From Trichomonas vaginalis G3 (Eukaryota; Parabasalia; Trichomonadida; Trichomonadidae): 64,000 nt of DNA. Below, in pieces: positions 1 through 11,422 of the stretch. Numbering within the stretch: position 1 is the stretch's first letter; the number at the start of each line of letters is the position of its first letter. A program made the translations under genes and the position numbers. The notes beneath the pieces were generated by a model that was given only the letters and a program-made list of their open reading frames with translations, did not search any database and was not told the origin of the DNA. The stretch lies in assembly GCF_026262505.1 (NCBI RefSeq), contig NC_067204.1, positions 22,785,300 through 22,849,299 on the forward strand. Direction: 5' to 3'.

Positions 1-838
1 TTTCCTTTAACGGTTGAATTTTTGGGTCAGTTGGTTTATTTAATATTTTGAAATCCTTTTTAAAATCTTTTTGCTTCTTTAATGTTTGAAATGGATATAA
101 TAAAGTGAATGATGAAGGATTAACTGAAGGAGGAGGTACTACTGTTGGAGGTTTTGGTGTTGCAAGTGGTTTAATTTTATCTGCTTTGATTTTGGATTTC
201 ATTCCCCTCTTCATTAATTCCGGATGTATTCTATTCATTTGTTTTAAATATGCTGTATATAAAGGTTTGATATACTTTCCCGCTTCGAGTTTATGTTGAA
301 GGATGAATTCCAAAAGTTGATCTTCATTTAAAAGTCGGGCTGAATATGGTTTAACTAATGAATCATAAATTAAAGCTTGTGCATCATTTATGGTCTGAAG
401 GACCTGGGCGTTTTGCACCTTTAGCTGTTGAACATTTGCTACTTTCTCTTTTGGTGTTGTTTTCGGCTTTTTCTTCTTTGGCTTTTGTTCCTTTGGCTTT
501 TGTGGCTCAGGATTATATAATTTATATAATTTATATAATTCATCAATATCTTCTTCTGTTAATACTTTATTTTTGAAATCTTTCAACTGTTTAAGTTGTG
601 ATTTAGTTTTTCCCTTTGAATATTTTCCTTCTTTAATGTTCTCTCTTAAACGTTTAATTATTTTATCATGATATTTCAAAATTTCATTTTTATAATATGA
701 ATAATAATAATCCATATCATCACCCGTTATATTTTTATTATATTTTTGGAGATATGATTTTAATTCATAATAACTAAGAAATTTTTGATTAAATACTAAA
801 TCATCAATTAAATTTTTTAAATCTGTGTTATCCATTTA
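1..838 (-). pseudogene. M1 retroviral-type integrase remains (N-terminal part)
   Basis: This stretch is nearly identical to the M2 integrase region at about 22515-23356 and ends at the same start context (ATAAATGGATAAC read on the minus strand). It covers the lysine-rich N-terminal half. The catalytic core lies beyond the window edge. In the family this enzyme is the DDE-type integrase that inserts the element. It is a fossil copy. Confidence 0.75.
392..430. repeat. paired GC-rich mini-hairpin, integrase copy in M1
   Basis: Two small stem-loops lie side by side, GGTCTGAAGGACC (392-404) and GGGCGTTTTGCACC (406-419), in an otherwise AT-rich gene. The same block occurs in the M2 integrase (22923-22961) and, in opposite orientation, at the start of the M2 fibre gene (13331-13374). 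Confidence 0.6.
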
Positions 839-3434
839 TATAAAAATAAAATAAGTGTTTTAAATAAATGGCATACAACATCCATTTTCACAACATACAG
901 CCTTAGTGTGTGCTCCTGTTAATGCAGTCTTACCAATTGTTAAGCGAGTCATTACCCCGTTTTTAAGTTGTAAATTAATATTCTGACCATCAAATATCAC
1001 TTTATCATTTATTATATCCAAATAATTTTTAGGTGTTAATTGTTTATTTTGTCTTAAACTAACACCTTTCATTTTTTGTGCAATCTTTTTGAAGGAGTCT
1101 TCACCAATCATTCCGTTGAATGATGTATAACACTTAGGGCATAAAGCAACCATGTTATCACCTTGTTTCTCAATTGCTAAACCCAATAATTTTTTCTCAT
1201 GTGCTTTTTCTTCAGCTTTATTCTTTAATTTAGGTTTAAATTTCTCATCAAAACAGAAGAAATCAAAAGGTGCGAATTTGAAAATGTTTTTATCATAAAA
1301 TTTTTTATCGGTTACAATTGCTTGAAATGCTTGAGTGTTAGGAAGATTTGGGTCGCCAGCGATTGCCCAATATGATGAATCAGTATCACCTTCAATGAAA
1401 TGAAAACGATTAACATCCATGCATTTATACATAAAATCATAAATGAAAACCAAATACCAGTATTTTGCGTTATCTAAAGTGAAGAATGCCTCTTGTAAAC
1501 ATGTATCACATCTATAAAATCTATCTTTAAGCATCACTTGATATGTATCCTCTCCTATTTCTCTTATGTTTTTAAACTTATTTGACATACATGCAACGCG
1601 TGCCTTCTGTGCATTCATTATTTTAGTCTTTGCGTAATTTTGTGTATTCATTGCATCGTAACCATATGATCCATTAAGTGAAATTTGCAAAATAAACTTT
1701 TTCCTTTATTTCCTTCTAATTCAGCCTTTTGTCTTTCGTTCATAAATTCGTTCGCAAATTCATTAAAACAAGTGTTTTTCGTAAATGTTAAAATTGATTG
1801 AATGTCATCAATGATAAAATGAAATCTGTCTATTAGATACCAAAGATAATAAGAAGAAAATGGTTGATATTGGTTGTGTGTTGATGCTAACTGAGTTAAT
1901 TTCCTCTGTTTCTGGTCAACTGGTAGATTGTTTGATTTCATGTAATTATACATAAAACTGCCAATTGTTTTTTCATCTGTGATAATATCTAAGTTTCTTA
2001 TTATTGGTAAAAAGTTTATGTAATCATTAATGTATTTTTCATCAATGTGACCCTTTACTTCAGCCACGAATAAAGTATTTTTCTTCTTAATTATTCCCAG
2101 TGCTTTTGCTTTCTTTGTTGCTGTATCACAAATGATAACACCATTCAATCTTCCCGGCATATACATTTTATGGTCAGTATATTGAATGAAATCATGAGGA
2201 TTAGATGAAAATGATGAAGGATATAATGAATTAAAGTCAACACCAACGAAATGAGTCATAATGTTGGAAGTGTCCTCATTTGATACAGTTTTAGTTTCTG
2301 GATTATATGAAAGTTTATTAATGTGCGTGATTCCTTTAAGATTTACTCTATGTTGAACATTTGATAAACCACCAGTAATTCCATTACGGAGGATGTGATA
2401 AGCTTCAACTGAATCTAGAGTCATTGGTAAATTATTTTTTAATGTATAATTTCTTAAATTGATTCTTAAACGTTGAACATCTTCATCTTTATTTGATTTT
2501 ACGACATTGCAATAACAACACATTAACTGACAATTTTCTTTGGTATGTGGTTTTTCATTATCGATTCTATCTAATGTTGGTTTATTAGCATATGTAAACG
2601 CTTTACCACACATTTTGCATTTAGATGAAAGGATTAAATCGTGATAGTATTGATAGTCATCCATTGAAACATTGTTTTTAGTATCCCTTTCTGCTTTTTC
2701 ATCTTGTTTCTTATATGAATCAATTTTATATTTCCAATACTTTTTTGTTAATTCAAAACTTGATTCCACATTTTCTTCTTCTGGATATGTTTCGTTAGGA
2801 TTGAAGTTCTTATATGCTAACGCGTAACGAATCATTGATGCATTCGATGATAAAGAAAGATTATGAAGCATGTCAATTTTATAAACAAATGTTTCTTCAA
2901 TAATTTTATCAATTGGGTCAATCATAATTTCAACGTCTTTATTGCAATAATGAATAAAATATTCTAATCTATTCTCAAAATTTTTAGCATCATTGAGATA
3001 TATTTGATAATCTGAATCGGATATTGTTTCTTGAGTTAATGCTGAATAAAATGAATCTTGAGTGAATGGTTCCACTTTATATAATTCATCTTCGTAATTC
3101 TCCCATGTGATGAATTGATAAGGGAAAAAGGATTTAACACGTGATTTATTGTTTCCGAAATCTTGAGTGAATTGGTCTAATGTTCCACCCGCTATATAAT
3201 TTCTGATGTCAATAAATCTTAATTCATATGGACAGTTTGTTTTCTTTACAATGATTTGCTTAAATTGAGAAGAAGAACCCAGCATTGATTTTATTTTCCA
3301 TTTTGCAGTGTTTAAATCACGAAGAATTAAATTTAAATCAAACTTTCCCGAATTAAAACCTATGATATTCACTTTATTGAATTCCTCATCTAGAAGTTCT
3401 TTAAATGCTTCCTTCTGTTTTTCATTTAATGTAT

Positions 3435-3469
3435 GGGACAAAGTCCCCGCCGTTTGGTCCGTTTGCGGC
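3435..3469. repeat. paired GC-rich mini-hairpin in M1 polymerase
   Basis: GGGACAAAGTCCC (3435-3447) is followed by GCCG...CGGC arms (3449-3469). The M2 polymerase has the same pair at 26445-26470 with a shorter second loop; the 9-nt size difference keeps the frame. Confidence 0.6.
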
Positions 3470-3602
3470 TTCATTAATTCTTCATATTGTTCAATATTTG
3501 ATTCAACAACTAATGAACAGGTTGAAAATAAAAATTCAATCCAATCAGAGATGAACGAATCACTTGATGTTAAGCAAAAATTCCTCGTAAATGTTTTATC
3601 AC

Positions 3603-3664
3603 GGTCTACGACCTCGCCGCTTCGGTCTGAAAGACCTTCAGGACTCAAAGAGTCCGTTTGCGGC
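3603..3664. repeat. compound GC-rich hairpin cluster in M1 polymerase
   Basis: GGTCTACGACC (3603-3613) is followed by an outer stem GCCGC (3616-3620)/GCGGC (3660-3664) that encloses two hairpins, GGTCTGAAAGACC (3624-3636) and GGACTCAAAGAGTCC (3641-3655). The M2 polymerase lacks the block at the matching place, and it reads through in frame in M1. It looks like an inserted palindromic module. Confidence 0.65.
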
Positions 3665-4464
3665 TTTATTTTGACAGTTGATGATACCATAAATGGTTTT
3701 AAGTAAGCGTTCAAAGTTGCACATTCAGAAAGTTGAAGTTCTTCTTTAGTCTCTAATGTTTCGAAGTCAAAAGTAATATAATATCTTGTTGGTTTATAAT
3801 ATTCCTGCAAATTATGTGCTAATAGCCATTGATATATCTTCTGTTTCGTGATATGTGGTGCATATGGTTGTTGTGTGTTTTGCAATTGAACGTCTTGAAT
3901 TAATCTTCCATTATTTTCTTTACATTTCTCACAATGCTTTAAAAATCTTCTTTGGTTTTTCCTTTCTGGGTCATCACGGATAGAATATACTTCTTCTTTG
4001 CAAAAGGGGCAAACTTTATATCCTGTGAGTGCTTCAACGTCTGTAATTCTGTCAGCGTGAAGTTTTCCACATGGACTCTGTGTTAATAAAATATTTACTG
4101 TTTCAAATTCTGGATCTATCATTATTGATTCCACTAATGGAAAGTCTACCTTATTTATGTCTACGTCTTCTGGTTGAGGGACACAATAATAAAAATCAAT
4201 ATTAACGTTTAACATTCTTGCTAACCTCTCACTTTCTGATGAAATGTCAAATCCTTCATATGCATCTATGGCTTCATTTAAATAACTTCTACGAGTTTTA
4301 GGATTAACACCATCAGGAATGTTATAGAAGCGTTTAAATAACCTTCTACCTTCGGCTCTTATTTGATTATCATTCATTTTAGCTGTTCCGTTTTTGTTCA
4401 TTTATGTAAGAATAAAAAATTAAAAAATAAATAAAAATAAAGTTTATTTTTTTAAAGTCCAGGG

Positions 4465-5577
4465 CTAAAGTCCATAAAATGAATTAAGAACACATAAATT
4501 TTTATCATCTGCGACGTGACGAATACATTTTAATTTACTCAAGAATGCGTACCCTGATACATTAAATCTAATTCCTGTCTTATTTAATTTCACAACTTTG
4601 AAAAGGAATGTATGAATAGCTATAAAATGATGAGATGATGTTTTATGGGTTGCTTCCATTTTTTCTGAAATAAATGAATAAATATAATGTTTATAAGTTT
4701 TCATATCTTTTATATTCTTAATAACGAATGGTATAGACCTTTCAACTTCGTCTTCCTTCGGTGCTGTTCTTTCATATGAAACATTATTAGTATCTTCAAT
4801 AATGAAACCACAATCGCATAAAATTTTATATGTACCAATTGTTTCTTTTGATATTTTATCTAACAAATCAAAAACTTTATCAACACCTGTACATTTATTT
4901 AAATAATAATTTGTGTAAATATCATGGTCTTCTTTCTTAATCGTATTTGTTGCATATGTTACATTTTTCAGTGCTTTTTTGAATTTTTCAGAATCAAGAG
5001 GAGGTGAAAGTAATATACATGGATAATCTCCATCGTCAATAAATTGTAACTTATGTTTATGAATAAATTTTGTGCCTTCTTCCGAAAGTGTTTCATCTAT
5101 TTCACCATCTAATAAATTTTTAGTAGATTCCAAAAAGTAATTTTTATATCTTTCTTCATGAGATTTTTGAACTTCTGATTCTGAAGCTGGGATATTCATT
5201 AAACCCTCTACTTCATTCTCATTATATTTTTCAACTTCTCTTAATTCCTTAATTTTTTCATCTATTTCATCTCTTATTTTTTCCAGTCTTTCAATTTCAT
5301 CATATTCATCATCTTTAATCCGTTCTTCATAATATTCAGGGAAAACATCAGGTTCTTTAGGTTTTTCTTCTTCAGATGTGGGATATAAGAAATTTATAAC
5401 ATCATCTTTATTCATTTTTCCATCATAATCTAAATCATTTAATAACTCCGCGAATTTTTGACAATTTCTTAAATAATATTTATTAACTTCATAACTCGCC
5501 TCCTCTAATATATCCTTTATTTCCTCGTTTGTGAATCCCAATTTTTTAACGTCGTTAGTCTTGACACTCATTTTCAT
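4465..5577 (-). pseudogene. M1 conserved Maverick protein upstream of polymerase
   Basis: The 370-aa frame has an acidic, Glu/Lys-rich coiled-coil-like middle (about residues 85-125) and a C-terminal third rich in His and aromatic residues. It lies 63 bp upstream of the polymerase on the same strand, and M2 has the same gene at 27386-28497. Its function is not recognised. The position next to a protein-primed-type polymerase makes a replication role possible (terminal protein or polymerase partner), but this is inference only. Confidence 0.6.
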
Positions 5578-5599
5578 ACGAATTAAAAAAATAAATTAT

Positions 5600-6382
5600 T
5601 CAAAAAATGTAAGACATGAATTTTTAAAGTTTATTTTTTCATTCATGAATGATAATTATATCTGATTTCTTTTATTCTCTCGTACATACTAGATTTGAAG
5701 AATTCGGAACTTTTACCATAATCTCCTAAATGTTTTCTTATCCCTAACGTGTGCCAGTTATTATATGAAACTGAATAAACTTTATCTTTATCTTTACACC
5801 TTTCATCACTTCCAATATATTTATATCTCAGTTTTGATTTAGCATTTTCATATTCATTAACGTTTAATAATTCACAGTCTTCCTTTTTAAATAAATGTTT
5901 TAAGATATTCAGGATTTAATACTCTACGTTTATATGCTCCTAACTTAGTTCTAAAGGTTTTTCTACAAAATTTAGGAATTCCATCCTCTTTAATGTCATC
6001 AATGATTTCCATTTCATTATTTTCAATTTCTTCTTCTCGTTTATGAGGTCTTTGATTATGACTCCATTGATTCCATGAAATTAAATATTCTTTATCATTA
6101 TATTTATACCTCATTAGCTTATTTTGGCTTTCATATTCATTTAATAATTCACAATCTTCATTTTTAAATTGAAGTTTAACCCATTCAGGATTTAAACAAT
6201 GTTTAATTAATCGCGGAATATCTGACATCATCTATATATAGCTTCTTTTATAAAAGATAAAAAATAAATTATTTTAAAATTAATGTTAATTTTTTAATGA
6301 TTTATAAATAAATATATTTTAATGCATCGTCTATATATAGATGCAACAAAAAAAGTCACACAACCCGCACTCATCTACTACT
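5600..6382. repeat. M1 right terminal repeat
   Basis: The sequence matches the M2 right end (28614-29346) closely, including ATCTATATATAG repeats, the AACAAAAAAAGTCAC block and the terminal CTACTACT. The inner edge is estimated from the inverted similarity between 5583-5700 and 6388-6500. The family's terminal repeats are therefore about 0.7-0.8 kb long. Confidence 0.75.
5640..6231 (-). pseudogene. M1 terminal-repeat-encoded two-repeat protein, remains
   Basis: This is the counterpart of the 187-aa M2 gene at 28630-29193, with the same N-terminus and repeated motif (LNPEW, CELLN, SWNQW). It lies entirely inside the terminal repeat. See the M2 entry for the domain call. It is a broken copy. 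Confidence 0.6.
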
Positions 6383-6388
6383 TTCTTT
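6383..6388. other. Target site TTCTTT at the M1/M2 junction
   Basis: The six bases after the M1 end are TTCTTT. Reverse-complementing the M2 right terminal repeat near 28670 gives the unbroken site TTCTTTAAATCTAG. M1 therefore inserted into the left terminal repeat of M2 with a 6-bp target, the size known for Mavericks. The other copy of the duplication lies outside the window. Confidence 0.7.
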
Positions 6389-6441
6389 AAATCTAGTATA
6401 TACGAGAGAATAAAATAAATCAGATATAATTATTTTCATGA
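6383..6441. repeat. M2 left terminal repeat, inner remnant
   Basis: The stretch is essentially a perfect reverse complement of 28614-28676. The outer part of this left repeat lies beyond M1, outside the window. Confidence 0.8.
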
Positions 6442-6509
6442 ATAAAAAATAAACTTTAAAAATTCATGTCTTACATTTTTGAATAATTTATTTTTTTAAT
6501 TCGTAAGAA

Positions 6510-7001
6510 ATGAGTGAATCAAAATTCGTGACTGTGAATCAATTAATGGATAAACTTTCACCAATTCTCACCCAGGTTAAACAAGTAGACGTTTATTTTG
6601 ATGATTGCATACAAAGTTTATTTTATAAAGGTAAGTTTAATATTAAACCTATTGCTTTTGCATTTGATGGTAAATTAATCGAAAATTCAAAAATTTGGGA
6701 ATTAATTCCGGATATTGAATTTATAACAAATATTAAGGATAAATGGTTTAAACAACAAAACCACCTCACTAAAGTTCTTTGTAGATTAATGATTAAAACT
6801 GAGGAAAAAGAATTTAACGGGTTTAAATATCATCCGTGTAAAATTTTAGAACTTGGTAACGAAAAACTTCAGAAAAAATTAAACGATAGACTATCAAAAG
6901 ATAAAGTTGAAAGAGTAAATAAACTCGCTAAAGGTAATGGTAATGATGAAGAAGAATTTGATGAGTTCAACATGAACTTTAAGAAACTAATGATTATTTG
7001 A
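6510..7001 (+). CDS. M2 hypothetical protein, 163 aa
   Basis: This is the first gene inside the M2 left end. The protein is basic with an acidic C-terminal patch (NDEEEFDEF), and no family is recognised. The start is preceded by a T-run and CGTAAGAAATG, matching other Maverick genes, which supports ATG at 6510. The 3' end overlaps the convergent small gene on the minus strand by a few bases, typical of tightly packed viral-type genomes. Confidence 0.55.
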   Translation: MSESKFVTVNQLMDKLSPILTQVKQVDVYFDDCIQSLFYKGKFNIKPIAFAFDGKLIENSKIWELIPDIEFITNIKDKWFKQQNHLTKVLCRLMIKTEEKEFNGFKYHPCKILELGNEKLQKKLNDRLSKDKVERVNKLAKGNGNDEEEFDEFNMNFKKLMII

Positions 7002-7187
7002 ATTTATGAAATCAATTATTTGATTCATTCTTTCTTCAATCTCTTCTATTCTTTTTGTTAAATCATCTATTTTCATTAATGAGGTGAATCTTGATTGAGG
7101 AATAGATTTCAAACTAACCACTCCTTTTATTTTTGAAATTTTGAATCCATCAACTTTAAACATTTTATTCAATTTACACGTTGTCAA
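6987..7187 (-). CDS. M2 small coiled-coil protein, 66 aa
   Basis: The C-terminal half (about residues 40-62) is a heptad-like coiled coil (IDDLTKRIEEIEERMNQII). It is convergent with the 163-aa gene and overlaps its end. Its function is unknown, and it may be a truncated remnant. Confidence 0.4.
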   Translation of the reverse strand: MTTCKLNKMFKVDGFKISKIKGVVSLKSIPQSRFTSLMKIDDLTKRIEEIEERMNQIIDFINSNNH

Positions 7188-7416
7188 TTCTTCAAATAAT
7201 TTTTTATTATTTAATAGTCATTAAATTCTTCAACAGATGAAAAAATTTTTATTTCAGTAATTGGTTTAACAACGTTTATTTTTTGTTGAACATTTTACTT
7301 TCATTTATTTCTTCCTCCTCTGTTTCATTTATTTTTAAAATCGGTTTCATTTATCATTAAATAAAAATTAGAATATAAGTGATGAAATATATTTTTTAAT
7401 TAATATTAAATCAGAA

Positions 7417-7641
7417 ATGGCGGCAGGATTCTTTAAAAAATTATGGGATGGAATTAAGAAAGCTGCGGGTTGGGTTTATAAAAAGATTATTAAACCCGTT
7501 GCAAACTTTTTGGCACCAGTAGCGAAAACGGCAGGAACTATCATAGGTGGAGTATTAGGTACTAAAGCAGGTAATCCGGCGATGGGAGCACAAGCAGGTA
7601 ACGCAGTTGGTGGAATTGCTGAAGGAATACTTAAAAAATAG
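7417..7641 (+). CDS. M2 small amphipathic virion-type protein, 74 aa
   Basis: The N-terminus alternates aromatic and lysine residues (GFFKKLWDGIKKAAGW) to form an amphipathic helix. A Gly/Ala-rich stretch able to cross a membrane follows (TIIGGVLGTKAGNPAMGAQ). This layout resembles small membrane-active virion proteins such as the adenovirus pVI N-terminus and the PX-type proteins of Polintons; the parallel is inferred. A diverged second copy lies convergently at 7681-7891, and a similar protein occurs in M3 (60395-60628). Confidence 0.6.
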   Translation: MAAGFFKKLWDGIKKAAGWVYKKIIKPVANFLAPVAKTAGTIIGGVLGTKAGNPAMGAQAGNAVGGIAEGILKK

Positions 7642-7680
7642 GAGGTAGATAGTGGAAAAATAAATAAATATTATTTTTAT

Positions 7681-7891
7681 CTTAGTATCGGTTGTAGTCT
7701 TTGATAAACTTTTTCTCCTTTATTTAAAACTTCTCTTATTGGGGCAGCTTTTGGCGTTATTGATTCAGCAACGTCACTAATTGCTTCTTTATTCTTAAAT
7801 ATCCAATTTGCTCCTTCTTCAATGTTTCCCAAACTTTACTCGCTCCTCTTTTTACTTTATCCCACAGTTTCTTAAATATACCTGCAGCCAT
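7681..7891 (-). pseudogene. M2 second amphipathic virion-type protein, remains
   Basis: Read on the minus strand from ATG at 7891 the protein begins MAAGIFKKLWDKVKRGA, a clear paralogue of the convergent gene at 7417. The pair faces tail to tail about 40 bp apart. This is a broken copy. Confidence 0.6.
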
Positions 7892-8007
7892 AGTTGATTA
7901 TTTCATTAAAATTAAAAATTCATTTTCATCTTTTAATTTTGATTTTTTATTTATTAATAAATGACGACTAACTATTTGGTGCCAAACACTAAACGATTAA
8001 TGGAAAT

Positions 8008-9600
8008 GTGTTTCATTCATTCGAAAAGATAAATGAAATATTCGCAAAGAATGACGGTAGAAGATATTATAGAGAACTTGAAAGTTCATGCTATGACTCT
8101 GATGCTCCATATTTTGATGATAAACAAACTCATTTAAGAATTACAAATCCGGCTCATGATGTGAACCAATTAGGTGACACATATATTAAACGCAAAGTTA
8201 AAGCAACTCTAGTTTCAAATAAAGCTTTCACATGTGATGCCGCTTTTAAATGCATGCGTTTATTCGTTGGTTACAAATCATCAAATCAAAGCTTTAAACA
8301 ATTAGAAGTAGAAACCGAAAGAGGTGATGCCGGTTATCTTCAGATGGATTGCGCCCGTGAATCTTTCGCATTTGCAACATATAAACCAAAATCAGAAAGG
8401 AAAGTTAAAAAGTTTGTTCATTCGTTATATAATAATGTTCAAAAATATGATAACTCAGTATGTGGTAAATATATTGACCCTTCAGAAGTTTTCAAGAAAG
8501 CAAATGAAGAAGTTGATGTCACTTTTGATATGATTATTCCGGTAAATGATTTGTTAGCATTTCAGGCGTTCGATGATTATCCTAAATCATTTGGTGATAT
8601 CATTCTTAAATATTATGTTTTCAGGGATACTTTAGTATTTTGTCAGGTTGACCCGTTAAGAGTTGCTGATTTACAAAATTACGTTTATGAAAAGATAACT
8701 GATGAAAATTATGAAAAGATTATGAATCATGTTTATAAATATGATCGCAAATTCCAACAAATCGGACTTCCTGCCAAATTAATTACAAGCTTAGCCGCTA
8801 CATCTGCTGACGCAACAGTTGATGACGTTATTATTTCATGCACAAAGATGGAAGTTTTAGAGGATAAATGCATTACACCAGGATACGGTTTAATTGAAGA
8901 ATCAGTTAAAGCAATACCACGTTTATTCAGTAAGGAAGATCCATTCATGATTCCAGCTCAACATATTGACGTTCGTTCACTAAATGGAGGTTGCATCACT
9001 CCTGAAGGTATTAGCTCAGATTTCTCATACGCTCTTCATAATGTTACAGATGTTGTGTTAGCATTTCCGAAGAATGCAATGCAAAGAACAGTTTTAGAAA
9101 ATCCAATGCTTCGAGGTCTTCAGGTCACTATAGATTCCAGAAACTTCCCCGATCAAGCGATGACCACAGTGGGCGACATATTCTTTACACGTATGCTTCA
9201 AGCTTCTGATTTAGATGGAGTGAATGAATGCACAGAAGAATACGAGGACTCATTAACTAGACCACTGAATGCAGATGATGGCACGCCATTAGCTAGAACA
9301 TGGAAAGACCAAACTTCATTCTTATGCACTATTCCAGTTCAACGTGATGGAGCGGGTATATTCTTTGATGGATTAGAAACTTTCAACTCACAAGTTACAG
9401 TACAAGTGAAAGCTTATCCAATCATTCAGGGTGAAAATGACACTTACTGTTCAAAGGTGACAAATCCTCCTCAGGTTTGGTTTACTAGGACTACATATTG
9501 GACATGGACACCGGATGAAGGTTTGAAATATCATCCAACAGGTACACCACCACAGTATAGAAGTTCATATGATGAAATATTGATGAATAGAAATGTTTAA
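8008..9600 (+). pseudogene. M2 major capsid protein (double jelly-roll type)
   Basis: This frame of about 530 aa lies just upstream of the packaging ATPase, the standard place for the Polinton major capsid gene. The sequence suits a beta-rich double jelly-roll, and the stretch at roughly residues 350-400 (FPKNAMQRTVLENPMLRGL, then VTIDSRNFPDQ) resembles the conserved second-jelly-roll region of Polinton capsids. The length fits the family. The call rests on context and pattern, with no structural search. The copy is part of a broken element. Confidence 0.7.
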
Positions 9601-9624
9601 AATTATAAATTTATTTTTGATTAA

Positions 9625-10325
9625 ATGGATTTAAATTCATACACTCCTTATGAAGAATTAGCAGGAGTATATAATACATACATAGATGATATGATTAATG
9701 AAGCATTGAGTGATAATAGAAATGCTCTATCTAAGGAAAAATTAATGAAAATTCCATATTCTGAATGTTACTTAAATTCAATCACTGCAGCAATTGGTAA
9801 ACAAATAAAGGTAAAACATTAACGATATTAAAACAAATTATCATTATTGCTAACACTTCCCCCTATTCACATGTGTTAATTTATATCAACCGTTCAGGTT
9901 CACCTTCAGATGATACATTTGAATCTTTAAAGCATTTAATCAAAATTCCAATTATTTATTTATCACAAGAAGAAGCAGAAGATTATTTAAAAAACTTTTT
10001 AATGTATAAAGAATTATATAATACAATCAAGAAGCAAGGATTAGAGGATAAAATTATTGATAAACAACGGGATGAATTATTTGAAACACTTTCTATTTCA
10101 AATTTTGATAGAGAATTTTTGCATTCACTCATTTTTCTAGATGATGCAGTGAAATCAAAACTAATAACAAATGAGAAATCATATTTTAATCAGTTATTAA
10201 CTCAATGTCGACACATTCAGTGTTCATTCTTTATGGCTGTTCAATACTTCAAAGCATTAAGCACAAACATTAAATCAAATCTATCAACCTTTTCATTTTC
10301 AGTGGGTTTAGTCGTCAACAGTTGA
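9625..10325 (+). pseudogene. M2 genome-packaging ATPase (FtsK/HerA-like), remains
   Basis: It starts 25 bp after the capsid gene in the shared TTTATTTTTGATTAAATGG context. The visible part has the helix-rich middle of a small packaging ATPase with the region LDDAVKSKL (a Walker B-like hydrophobic run ending in DD), and later LLTQCRHIQCSFFMAVQYFKA, typical of the sensor region in Polinton and adenovirus-like ATPases. In the family it drives DNA into the capsid. The copy is broken. Confidence 0.65.
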
Positions 10326-10489
10326 ACGTTATGCTTTATCAAGTGAATTTACCAATGAGCATTAATGAACTTTACACACAATATCAGCAATTAGGTGAAC
10401 ATGGAAAAATAATAGTTGATTTAAATAAAGGAGTGTTAAATTTGATTAACTTTTTATAATTAATTTTTATTTTTTATTTATAATTAAAC

Positions 10490-11390
10490 ATGACAGAAAT
10501 AGCAAATCTTCTACAGGTTCCATTAAAACAAGGAACAAACAAAAAGGGTGCATATAATAGAACTATGAAAGTTCCTGATGGAATGAAAGAATTAGTTCAT
10601 ATTGTTGCTGGTCTTCAAAAAGATGTTAAACAAATGAGAAACGTTTTAACATTACCAGAAGCTCAAGCATATGCCAAACGTCAAGGTCCAAATTGGGAAG
10701 CACACGAAGCAGACATTACGGGTCCAAATGGAAAACCTGATGGTATAAATGAAGTTTTCGTTACTGATGGTCAAGGTAATATTAAAGTCATAAATGGTTA
10801 TAAATTAACTATAACTGATTATCCTAAACGTAAAGCATATAATGAACGTTATCCTATGCAATTTGATGAAATGGAAAAGCTGAATGGAAAAAGAGTGTGT
10901 TAAACAATACATGGTGAAAATTAATTCATACCGTTATAATCCATATTCTTATTTCAATGAAGAATTAAATGCTATTGAAGAGGGACCGGATGGATTACCA
11001 CGATATTCTAACCAGTTTGATGGTCAATATGCAAATATTAGACCTGAAATTTCAGCTAAGAAATTCTTTAAAGTTGCTTTATTCGATCCAGTTTTCGCAA
11101 ATGTTAAAGATGAACTTAAACATCAATTCCAACCAATTATAGTAGCAAGAATTGCATCAGGTGCTTTATCTCAAGCATTCAAAGATTTAATTAAGAAACC
11201 ATTATATCAGCAACGAGGTTTAACTTATGATTTAGTTAAGGAATCAGATAAAAGAAAATTTGAGAAATCAGATGATTATAAGAATGCAATTAATGAATAT
11301 ATTAGGTCTATTAATTACAATGAACCAGCTAAAAATCAACTTCAAGAACAAATACAGGGAATAATAGATTCAAAACTTCCAGCAAAATAA
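10490..11390 (+). pseudogene. M2 conserved protein region after ATPase, unknown
   Basis: The reading frames contain an N-terminal helical segment ([17 protein letters not shown]), a short Gly/Asp-rich stretch ([19 protein letters not shown]) and a Lys/Gln-rich helical C-terminus. No family is recognised. The position between ATPase and minor capsid genes suggests a virion or assembly component, by inference. Start context AATTAAACATG at 10490. Confidence 0.5.
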
Positions 11391-11422
11391 AAGTTTAAAT
11401 ATATTTTTTTATTCGATTATAA

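Larger units (their letters stand above)
860..4401 (-). pseudogene. M1 protein-primed-type DNA polymerase B
   Basis: This is the replicative family B DNA polymerase of the Maverick. Exonuclease motifs are visible as FDFETLE (near residue 207), GFNSGKFDLN (near 350) and NKDVEIM (near 485). Polymerase motifs are DFNSLYPSS (near 722), NGSYGYD and GDTDSSY. Two CxxC pairs near the C-terminus (CDTC, CPKC) suggest zinc binding. Between exonuclease and polymerase, at roughly 2500-2650, sits an HNH-type domain (CKMC, LDRIDN, CCYCN). The start follows the T-rich, TAAATG context shared by Maverick genes. The copy is near-complete in length but broken. Confidence 0.9.
1..6382. mobile_element. Maverick/Polinton M1, right-hand part, broken
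   Basis: This is the right part of a Maverick (Polinton-class, virus-like) element that enters from outside the window. The visible parts, all on the minus strand, are integrase remains, DNA polymerase B, a 370-aa conserved protein and a terminal-repeat-encoded protein. The right end reads CTACTACT (5'-AGTAGTAG inward), the AG/CT terminus known for Mavericks. By eye the sequence is only a few percent different from M2, so the family expanded recently. M1 ends inside the left terminal repeat of M2 and must therefore be younger. It is broken, with a few breaks visible in this part. Confidence 0.88.

Noticed and set aside
358-576. Hydrophobic 72-aa plus-strand ORF
   Set aside because: Shadow of the Lys/Pro-rich integrase N-terminal half; the same shadow occurs at 22889-23098.
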